From Eucommia ulmoides (taxonomy: Eukaryota > Streptophyta > Magnoliopsida > Garryales > Eucommiaceae): a stretch of DNA of 64,000 bases. The first letter of the stretch is position 1; each line of letters begins with the position of its first letter. The translations under genes were made by a program, and so were the position numbers. The DNA lies in assembly GCA_016647705.1 (NCBI GenBank), contig CM028328.1:44506647-44570646 (forward strand), given 5' to 3'. Positions 50,301 through 58,028 of this stretch are shown here, one piece after another. The notes under the pieces are model-generated. The model was not told the origin of the DNA and did not search any database. It was given only the letters and a program-made list of their open reading frames with translations.

Positions 50301-53300
50301 GATTTTATAGATAAAACATAAAACAAACAGACAAATAATAAATAAAATAACTAATTAAGTAATTATATAAATAAAATAAATAATTAAATAAATAATTAAT
50401 TAAGTAAATAAATAAATAAACATTACCTCTGCTCCAACGACTGACCTGGACGACAAACAACGAAGGAGAAAACGAAGCAGCAGTATCAACCGGAGGAGAA
50501 ATCGACGAAGGAGCAGCAATCGAAGGAGAGCAAACGACGAGCAGCAAAATCGAAGGAGAAATTGAAGGAAATCAAGTGCAATTTTGTTCTAGAAATCGAT
50601 GCTATTCTGCTCGAGTCTCAATCAAGGCCGATTGTGCTCAGGTAAGGGATCTGGGTATTTATTGGGGACTTGGGCTAGGGCCGCTAGGGCTAATTCGAGA
50701 GTACATCAAGGCCATGATGGAAAAAACACACCTTATCCACCACAGGCGCGCCTTCGGCGACGTAGGCGACTCTTGCTTAGGCGGTAAAACCGATTGCTTC
50801 TTGTACCTTCATCGCCTAGACCTGAGCGAAGCGCAGTACCTGCGACTTGAGGAGCCTTGCGCCTAGGCGAGCGCCTGGGCGCGACTTTGACAACTATGCT
50901 AGTTACTAAGAAGTCCTCATAAGATGGCAAAACTACCAAACACACATTTTTTAAGCACATGTTATAAAATAGTCATTTTATCTTTTTGTGGCGATTTTAC
51001 CCCTCCGCACATTAGAATATAACACGAGATAGTGTTATATTCCACTTTCACCATCGTTCAAATTCTATCAAGTCGCCGCAGACTGCACTACCACCCATTC
51101 CACCTCATCAAAACAACCACACAATATATCCAACATAAGCTTCACTCCACCAGAGGCATAGATCAAGTCATTTTTTTTTCTCTCTCTCTCACACATTTGT
51201 TTAGAGCGACGAGTTAAAGACTGCCGGCCATCGTGTTATATTCCAATTTCTTCATTCAAATTGATCATTCTCTCTTTACATTCATATGCATTCTCTCGCC
51301 TTTCTTCATACATAACACAAGATCATTCACTCCACCAAGACACCGCCGAGTCCGACTACACCGCCACTCCTTCAAACAACATCCAAAATTAGGCAAAAAC
51401 ACATAAACAGAATCATCACGATTTGGCCATCACCACCTCAAGACAACACCAGTGCCAACACCACCTCAAGCCACCACCTCTCAAATGAACTTGCTGAAGT
51501 TATTTTCATGTTTGGCTTTGTAGGGTCCACAACCAAGAGTACAGCATCAACAGCGAGTGGATCTTCATTTTCTACATCTTCAGCTTCTCCGCCTACGATT
51601 GCCATCAATTCCCCACACAAATACACACCCTAAACCCTAGCATTCACCCAATTTTCGTCCACCTCCCGAAACCCTAGATCAACCCCCCGAAAAAAAAGCC
51701 CAAACACCACCACCAATCCAATCCTAAACCTAGGTCTTCAATTTGCCACCAATTGCATCGATTCGACAAACCCAGACCAAGTTCAAAAAAGGGTCCTCGC
51801 CGAAATCCTGTCATGCAATGCCCACTTGGAGTATCTCCGGCAAAACGGACTCGACGGGCACATCAACAGGGAGACCTTCAAGAGGATCATGCAGGTGATC
51901 ACGTGCGAGGATATCCAGGCAGGCATCGACCGGATCGCCAACAACGATAAATCTCCCATCCTCTGTTCCGAGCCCATTTCTAAGTGGAAGGAGAAGAACA
52001 TGAGTGGTCTGGTGTAAAATCAACGGCGATACTTCTCTTCTAGTGTGGTAGAATGGGAGTAGAAGAATGGAATGTGAAAGGGTAAAATCGTCAAGCCCAA
52101 AAATACAAGACTGTTTGGTAAGAAGTAGCCTTTTTTTTAGGACTCGTGTGTAATAAAAAACTTGTGGGACCATATGGTAGATTTAGTTTATTACCTAGAC
52201 TTCTGGTATTTTTCCCTATTAAAAACGAAAATTCAGAAAACAAATACTGTATTTTTCCCTATTAATAACCATGTTTTACTTTTTATTTTTATTTTTAAAA
52301 ATATATTTTTTTTAAATTCAAAACAAACGCTACTTTTAAAACTAAGTACCATTTTGCTTTTTTTTAAAATGAAAAAATGTACTTACGAAAAAAAAGTTAC
52401 CAAAGGGTGCCTAAGTATTTTTTTCGCTTTTAGGCAAAACAAATGCTTAAAAAACGTTAACAAACAGTGCTTTGGTGAGGAACCGAGAATGGACAACAAG
52501 AAGAAATGATATGAGTAAGAAATTTGGGATCTTTTGTTGGGAATTGAAGACCGAAAGTGGGATTTTAAAGACATGCGTCTAGGCAGCTCCAACGAGCGTC
52601 CAAACAGCAAGGCTTTTGCTGAAGGTGTGTCCAAACAGGTCTCTGGACGGTTGGGCCTCTATAGGAGAGGCGTCCGGACGGTCAGCATCATCTTTGGCGT
52701 TTGTTTCCTTATTCTCTTTTTCTTCCTTACTCTAGATGGGTTTTGTTTGTAGGTGCCTATAAATAGGTAACACCTAGGGTGTAGGTGTATGACTGTGTGA
52801 ATATAGTATAGCCTTGTTTCATATTGTTCATGTAAACCTCTAGTCCATCAATAATGATGCCCTTCTCTTTGTCGTGGGGATTACACTTAACGTTAAACCA
52901 CATTAAATCTTTGAGTTGTTTCTCTTCTTGTTTTTGAATCTTTTGTGTTCTTCCTTTCTAGGTTTAATTGTTGTGTTGTTAGGGGTAGGGTCCAATCCCA
53001 ACATTTTTACCTGTGAACGCATTGGCTTGCCAAGTCTGAATCCTTGTAACCTTGCTGTGCTTCTCTCGACCAGTCCTGACAAAACAACCAAATTCACAGT
53101 TTCATTTTTCTAGTAAAATTTGCCATAGTTTATATGCAATTCTATGAATATTCAATGTCCCAAGTCCCTCAGATGGACCATAGAAACGCCGATTTTTAAT
53201 TGCAGTATATTTTATAATAGTAAAAAAATGAAGTTGAAGACAAAAGGTAAGTCACCTGAGAATATATCCGGGCATCCCAATCCTGTTTGTCTGAGACATT

Positions 53301-55901
53301 ACATTTAAGAAGATCCATCCTTGTTTCGGCAACCTTAGGGTTCCCCTTCCAGTAAGCATAAGGCTCCCTATCTTTCCATCTCATCCTCTTGTTCCCCTCA
53401 TTCAGGTCCCTCAACAAGAGCTCCCATGGCTTTATATTTATTTCAGGCCTAAGAATTCATTCGATTAAAAAAAAAGGTTCATGCAACCAAAATTATATTC
53501 TTCAAAGGCTAAACTACAATTTGCACCCCAAAGTTTCAGTGCAGCCTCACTTTGCCCCCTGATGTTTTAATTGTTGTGATTTTCTCTTAAAGTTTGATTT
53601 CCGTATCAATTTGGTCCATTAGACTGATTCAGTTAATTTTTTTCCTGAGAAGGAGCAAAGTGCAAAGACACTCAAATTCAAGGGTGCAGAGAATATAACC
53701 TTTTCTAACTGATTCCGACGGTAAAATTGACTGGATCACCGGAAACAATCACTTGTACCACATTGATACAAAAAGTAAACTTCAAGGGCAACAATTAAAA
53801 TAGAGACTGCACCCAAACTTAAGGAGTACAAAGTGCAATATAGGCTTTTTTGAAAGAGCCTATTCATAATTTTGGGACACTTACCAGCCCCAGAAGGACC
53901 AATCTGGGAAAACAATGTCAAATGTTTCATTGTTCCCACAGTACCGAAACAGTGGCGGCGGGGTCATTGCGTTAGGTCCAAGATAGTTTCTGTATTTGAT
54001 GACCGGCCAGTCAACACAATCGAACATCAGGTCCAAATCAGGAACTTTACCGGGGTACCGTCGTAACAACTGTAGGATCCCCCACAGCGTAAACACATCT
54101 CTGCTTTGGAATGATTTCTCATATGTCTCAACATAAGCCCTCCCGTTCAATATGATCAGCCGAAAGTTGGCAGTTGCATTGGCTCTCTCCACCATTTCCT
54201 CAGTTATTCCAGTGTCTTTCCATGGCTGTAAGTCTTCGTGGATCCAATGGAAGTAATGAGGACATGTTGGAGGTGTTAATGGATGTTCTTGAACAGCTGT
54301 TTCGAACTTGGATGGGTAATAATTTGCTGGACAGATCCTTGTGAGATTACCGGATGAGCAATTGAGTGGAATTTCAATGGCTCTAGTTAGCAAGGCTTTG
54401 TTCCACTGGTGGGAGGGGGGATGAAGAAGAAAATGTCACAAAATTTGGATACAAAAATCTCCGAGGTCAGTAGCTATTGATGGGAAAAACTTTTTGATGC
54501 ATTTAGTTGTATATTATTTCACGTGTTTTTTATTTTATTTTTTTCCCCCAATAAACAATAATACAAATGCATGGAACGGTTGGAAATTCGAACCTGGAAC
54601 AATGACAAGTCAGTTTATATCACCTAAGAAGCACAGGAACCTTTTACAAGGCCATGTGCCTATATTCTAATACTTGCCTGACATTTACTTTGTTGTGGCT
54701 GTGTTTACAAGTCAGTATTACCCAGAAAAAAAAAATGTACATTATTCAAATAAGAAATGTATAGTTATGGAAAGTTATGAGAGAGGGGAGTCCAAGTGAG
54801 ACACTAAAGCCCCGCTGCCCAATAATACAATATAGATTCTTTGATGGATTTTCAGATAAATGGTGGAACCGAAGGTCACATAAGAGTTGTTATAGTTTCT
54901 TGTTGAATGGTTGGTTAATGAAATCACTCCAAAGAATGACTGTAGCTTTCCCACTCCCTTTGATTCTCATCAACACGTTGTTGATATTGATTGAGTTGGA
55001 GGGACTTTCACTAACTGAATCCATCCATCAAACCTAAACCCCGGTCAGCTTCGTAACCAAATCATAGCAACGCCAGTATTTTTCATGTTATAATAATCTT
55101 CAAAATAATATTTTATTCAACACGTCTGTGTCCTAATTTTTGAAAGGAAAAAAAAGCAAATCAAGGGATCTTTGTTGTGCCGTATCCATGTTTGTGTTAT
55201 TAGTGTATCACGAAAAGGTAAATTCTAAGGACACAAAAAAGGCTCATGAGCACATCGATAGTCCTTTTCCTTGAGTGCCAAATGAAAATTTCTCGTGCAT
55301 TTTTCGTTTTTATTTTTATGTTTATTTTAAACTTTTACATTTAATTTTATTTGTTCTAATGAAGAATTACAGAAAATGAAACGCAAATATTTGTACGCAA
55401 AATTCAAATATAATCACAACTCATAAGACAATGCTATATCACTTATTGTATACTGTTTTGGATCTCTTCTAGACACTAAACTTTATGTTGAAATATATCC
55501 GATAACATTATCCCATGGTAACTCAGAAAAATGTTTAGCTCTATATTCAGATAGTTTCTTAAATTTCTTTTGAACTTCTCAGAAAGAAAAATAAAAAAAA
55601 ACATTTATCATCAGTCATTTTCAAAATTATACATCAAACCTGAAGCAATATTGTGCAGAACATCCAAAGAGTTGAGACTCACTTGAGCATTCAATATTAG
55701 CAAATGGTAACAAGTTTGGTAATTGTAAGTGCAATTCAAAGAATTGTTACTCACTTTAACAGTGCTGTCAAGCACACGCATGTAGATATATGCACCAAGG
55801 ATGAGGAAGAAGATGAAGGGAATAGAATATCTTGCAGCAGGCTTCAATGATGGAAGCCCCATTTTCCCAATGGAATGTATGTAAGCTCCAAATCCATTCA
55901 T
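37649..55901 (-). CDS. GT90/DUF821 O-glucosyltransferase-like protein (rumi homolog), copy 2
   Basis: The gene has six exons on the minus strand: 55901-55755, 54405-53885, 53448-53256, 53075-53011, 44784-44574 and 38011-37649, with stop TAG. The product is about 499 aa. Every border is GT-AG, every phase matches copy 1, and exons 3, 4 and 5 have the same lengths as in copy 1. It starts [15 protein letters not shown], with a membrane segment at about residues 25-41 ([17 protein letters not shown]). The stem is shorter than in copy 1. The GT90 domain shows [78 protein letters not shown] and [15 protein letters not shown]. The start is chosen by likeness to MQGFQRY of copy 1; no earlier in-frame ATG follows the upstream stop. 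Intron 4 is 8.2 kb and intron 5 is 6.6 kb, both filled with transposons, yet no exon shows decay. A plausible 5'-leader acceptor and a GTAAGT donor lie upstream near 55990 and 55930. Whether it is expressed is unknown. Confidence 0.9.
38336..44515 (+). mobile_element. Broken Copia element in GT90-2 intron 5, antisense to the gene
   Basis: The 5' LTR runs from about 38336 to 38929. It is followed by a degenerate PBS (CAGTATCAGCC), then gag ([20 protein letters not shown], near 39380), integrase-region pieces (40540-40900, 42180-42600), reverse transcriptase ([20 protein letters not shown] and [17 protein letters not shown], 43030-43360) and RNase H-side sequence (43800-44000). The polypurine AACTTGAGTGGAG precedes a 3' LTR that starts TGTTGGAAAATTTAATA at 44249 and fades by about 44515. 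That LTR contains a 60-bp tandem duplication (44327-44450). The element is broken many times over and is old. A hAT element sits inside it. Confidence 0.85.
40897..42084. mobile_element. hAT-type non-autonomous element inside the Copia element
   Basis: An 8-bp duplication GTTCAAAC flanks it perfectly (40889-40896 and 42085-42092). The TIRs are CTAGGTTTTAAATA and, reversed from the right, CAAGGTTTTAAATC. Both subterminal regions are rich in CCGTTACGG-type words (GTAACGGCCGATTC, GATACCGTTACACCG). The interior (1.2 kb) holds a (TC)n patch and AT-rich sequence without a transposase. A related truncated copy lies at 48108-48667. Confidence 0.85.
44865..45208. mobile_element. MITE in GT90-2 intron 4
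   Basis: The left end is GGGTTTTTAACACTTCATCC and the right end, reversed, is GGGTTTTTTACTCTCTTCAT. Both continue into a 'AAGGTTgA...CACTTTttGATCCC' / 'AAAGTTAGACC...CACTTTGGTCCC' block. It is about 345 bp with no coding sequence. It lies 80 bp upstream of exon 5. Confidence 0.7.
45209..46168. repeat. Intron 4 stretch with a 32-bp minisatellite
   Basis: Between about 45545 and 45900 an imperfect unit, ATGTTGCCAAAACTCTGATA plus ATGTCACCAAA, recurs roughly ten times with growing divergence to the left. Its words CCGGAA and TGTCACC keep the register. The rest of the stretch is AT-rich, with a segment near 45225-45320 similar to short elements at 49100 and 52330. Confidence 0.7.
46169..48809 (+). 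mobile_element. Copia-type LTR in GT90-2 intron 4, interrupted by a hAT remnant
   Basis: The end TACCCAATTCACCCCATTCT...GGGCCAATA and the interior landmarks match the LTR family at 58029 and 3416: a GGTCGACTAC/GGTCAACCGG cluster near 46590-46790, TTAGTGGATGAGAACTC, and 'AGAGTAGTTTGCCGAAC'. The start, TGTTAGCCC, is more diverged. Without the 48108-48667 insertion it is about 2.1 kb, a solo LTR. A convincing target duplication could not be read. Confidence 0.65.
48108..48667. mobile_element. Truncated hAT-type element, same family as 40897-42084
   Basis: The left end, 'AGGGTTCTAAGTGTCAGCCGTTATGTAC' in two words (AGGGTTCTAAGTGTCAG and CCGTTATGTACTG), parallels that of 40897. From 48398 the text AGTACAATTTACTGTTTTAT and TTAAATATTGTGTGCATTAT matches 41734-41800. 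The right end stops at CCGTTACGGTCAATTCCCGTT, well short of a terminal repeat, and the middle is shorter. It sits in the LTR at 46169-48809. Confidence 0.7.
49319..50898. mobile_element. hAT-type non-autonomous element with a MITE inside
   Basis: A perfect 8-bp duplication CTAGTTAC flanks it (49311-49318 and 50899-50906). The TIRs are CATAGTTGTTAAAGT and, reversed, CATAGTTGTCAAAGT, with one mismatch in 15. Both subterminal regions are dense in GGCGC/CGCCTAGGCG words. A separate PIF/Harbinger-type MITE is inserted at 49524-50216. No transposase is present. Confidence 0.9.
49524..50216. mobile_element. PIF/Harbinger-type MITE with a GC-rich core
   Basis: The TIRs are GGCCCCGTTTGGTAACC and, reversed, GGTGGCGTTTGGTAACC. 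TAA lies on each side (49521-49523 and 50217-50219). The 300-bp core at 49740-50065 is a CCGCCG/GCCGG-rich block, unlike anything else in this AT-rich window. Overlapping open frames in it on both strands are products of the composition, not genes. Confidence 0.9.
50934..52120. mobile_element. TIR element carrying a host-gene-like fragment (Pack-type)
   Basis: The left end TACCAAACACACA continues to GGCGATTTTACCCC and CACATTAGAA. The right end, reversed, reads TACCAAACAGTC, GACGATTTTACCC and CACATTCCATT, so inverted ends of about 80 bases can be followed. The interior contains proline/threonine-rich leader-like sequence and an open frame (51700-52017) with the look of a real protein. The target duplication is unclear, and the ends may extend some 20 bases further out (GTCCT/AGGAC). 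Confidence 0.5.
51700..52017 (+). pseudogene. Gene fragment of unknown family inside the TIR element
   Basis: The open frame runs through [60 protein letters not shown] and [15 protein letters not shown], and ends SGLV-stop at 52017. It has normal amino-acid balance, helical periodicity and a GC-rich third position, unlike its surroundings. This suggests a recently coding exon or cDNA-derived piece. I do not recognise the family. No start with a plausible N-terminus was found; the frame runs upstream into Pro/Thr-rich sequence. It could also be part of a live gene read through the element, but its position inside intron 4 of an antisense gene argues for capture. Confidence 0.45.
52535..53003 (+). 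mobile_element. Solo LTR beside the exon 4 splice donor of GT90-2
   Basis: This 469-bp LTR is bounded by TGTTGGGAATTG and CCAATCCCAACA. Flanks TCTTT (52530-52534) and TTTTT (53004-53008) make a near-perfect 5-bp duplication. It contains its own TATA-like CTATAAATAGG at about 52757, then 'GTATGACTGTGTGAATATAG', the usual layout of a Copia promoter and leader. No retroelement body adjoins it. The intron's GT lies only seven bases to its right. Confidence 0.85.
53507..53845. mobile_element. MITE in GT90-2 intron 2
   Basis: GGCTAAACTACAATTTGCAC with CCCCAAAGTTT at the left matches GCCTATATTGCACTTTGTAC with CTTAAGTTTGGGTGCA read from the right. It is about 340 bp with no coding sequence. It ends some 40 bp from the exon 2 donor. 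Confidence 0.7.
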
Positions 55902-56527
55902 TTCTGGTATACTAGAGTTTTTACTTACTTCAACATAGCCTGGTTCTGTCCCTCTGAGTCTTGATGCACCTTAGAATTTTTAGGACTTCTAGTTGAAGCT
56001 GCAAATAGGAGAATCAAGTTTTGTCTTAGATAACCTTTTATCGATTCTTCCCCTCCTACTTTTTCCAAAAGGAAAAAAAATAAACCCCTAAAGTTTCATA
56101 TAAAATGAAAAAAAAAAATCATCAATGCAACAGTATGGAGTATCTCGTGAACAAGGTCAAAGGATAATCTGAAAATTGAAGAAACAAGGGGAATGGGCAA
56201 TCCAACACCCCTATCCAAGGTTTAAAATATTCTAGTTTGCAAGAACTCATAAAATATGCTAATGAATGCTCATAACATTGACTTCTTAGAAGTTTATAAA
56301 CCCTCCCCCCTTATGCATTCTCCTCTGTGTGTGTGTGTGTGTGTCAAACTCTGACGCCCCTGTTCCTCAATCCATAACTCCAAGCTATCACTGAAGAACA
56401 TTGAATCTCCGATTAGGATTTTTTTGATCGGCCAGGAAAAACGTATCATATATCCCAAAATACATAGAACATTCAAAGAGTATACTTCAAGAAGAGGCAA
56501 AGAAGAGCCAAATCCGGAAAACAAAAC

Positions 56528-57002
56528 TTAAGCCAGATAGGACGAACTTGAAGCATCTCCTCCTAACATAGAAGTGTTGCCACTGTGATTCATCAAGGGC
56601 ATAAAACAAAGCATCTTCCTGAAAATATTCACATTTTGAGGGTACAATTTCTTCCTTTTCTCTTCGTTCATGCCAGTTTCCTCTGCAATTTACACGATTG
56701 AGATAGCTATTTATGCTAAGGTTCGAAAAAAGTCTAAGCAGTAGCCCGTATCAAGATAATTACGACCTGAACAAATTCAGTTAAGCTATATCGGAATATC
56801 GTCGAGAATGGAAAAATTTATTATTAGCGGGAAATTAATAAGCAAATCTGATTCGAAATGAGAACAGAGTAGATTAAACTAAAAAGAAACAGACATTTGG
56901 AATACCTAATTTCTCAATGTCTTGCTCCCTCGTTATCTCTCTCTCATTTCTTCTCTTTGCTGTGCTGATTTCGAGGATCGGATATTTGATTCCCTGCGCC
57001 AT
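56528..57002 (-). CDS. Small two-exon gene of unknown function (83 aa)
   Basis: Exon 1 (57002-56906) encodes MAQGIKYPILEISTAKRR, then NEREITREQDIEKL, and ends in phase 1 at a GTATTC donor. Exon 2 (56682-56528) follows a TTTACAC..TTGCAG-type acceptor, restores the frame and encodes EETGMNEEKRKKLYPQNVN, IFRKMLCFMPLMNHSG, NTSMLGGDASSSSYLA, stop TAA. The protein is basic and charged in its first half, with a short hydrophobic patch (MLCFMPLM) and a serine tail. It has no signal peptide or clear membrane span. It lies 627 bp upstream of the GT90-2 start on the same strand, so it could also be part of that gene's leader. I do not recognise the family; the exon joining is inferred from phase and splice consensus only. 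Confidence 0.55.
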
Positions 57003-57224
57003 CGTCTAAAACAGAAAAATTCTCTGGAATTTCCAAGTATGGAAAAGCGATACAGCACATTCGACATGCGAGTAGCTGGAATTCCGATTTCGCGATCCGC
57101 TCGAACCGCAACGGCAATCATCTTCTTCGGAATCACAGGAGTTTTTCCGGTGATTGAGAACGGGGTTAGTTCTATTGTTTCGTAAAACCACTCTTGCGTA
57201 CCACTTCTCTCGCTAATCATAAAA

Positions 57225-58028
57225 TTAGAATTATTAATTTCTATTTTGAACTTCTAATAAAAACCGGAAATATTTTTATATAAACTTAAAATAAAAGAAA
57301 AAATTATTGTTTAATCCTCAAATTAGAAAAAAACTTTTAACTCAAATAACTATGTTTATAGTCCTTAAATAAAGTAAAAAAAAAAAAAAAAAAAATCCTC
57401 AACAAAAGCTCTCATGTTCATTCTTATTTACGAAATGTGTCATTGTGACAATTACGTAAATATTCACTCAATATTTCACAATAATATTTTCAATTTACTC
57501 ATTTCCGTCTTCACTCAATTTTCACTCAAATATTTTGTGTAAATATTCATCCAATATATTCACAGCGTTATTTCAGTTCATTCAAAATTAATGTTCACTC
57601 AATGTTTATTCAAAAATTACAAAACAATTTTTTACTCAATGTTCACTCAATACTTCGGAACAATATTTTCCGTTCACTTAGTATATACTATTTCAGTTTA
57701 TTCAAAATTAATATTCACTCGATGTTCATTCAAAAATTTCACAATAATTTTTCATTCAATATTTCGGAATAATATTTTCAGTTCATTAAATTCCATCTTC
57801 GTTCAATTTTCATTTAAATATCCCGTGTGAGTGTTCACTCACTATATTCAGAGCGCTATTCAAAATCAATGTTCACTCAAAAATTTCAAAATAATTGTTC
57901 ACTCAACGTTAACTCAATATTTCACTCAACAAAAAAAAATTAATACATTTGCGTTAACGTTCATGCATCATATTCAAACTTAGAAATAGAAAGGTGGCAC
58001 ACACGTTAACATTCATGCAAAATCGTGA
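57225..58028. repeat. Imperfect 'TTCACTCAA' repeat field
   Basis: From about 57430 the words ATGTTCACTCAA, ATTCACTCAATATTTC and TTCATTCAAAAATT recur more than twenty times. A longer register is visible: 57482-57615 (CCGTCTTCACTCAATTTTCA ... ATTCACAGCG ... AATTAATGTTCACTCAA) is repeated at 57771-57885 (CCATCTTCGTTCAATTTTCA ... ATTCAGAGCG ... AATCAATGTTCACTCAA). No gene is seen. The field is cut at 58029 by a solo LTR, and similar words resume at 60690. Confidence 0.7.

Noticed and set aside
56922-57185. Plus-strand open frame of 87 residues
   Set aside because: Antisense to exon 1 of the small two-exon gene and lacks motifs; the minus-strand reading has matching splice sites and phase.
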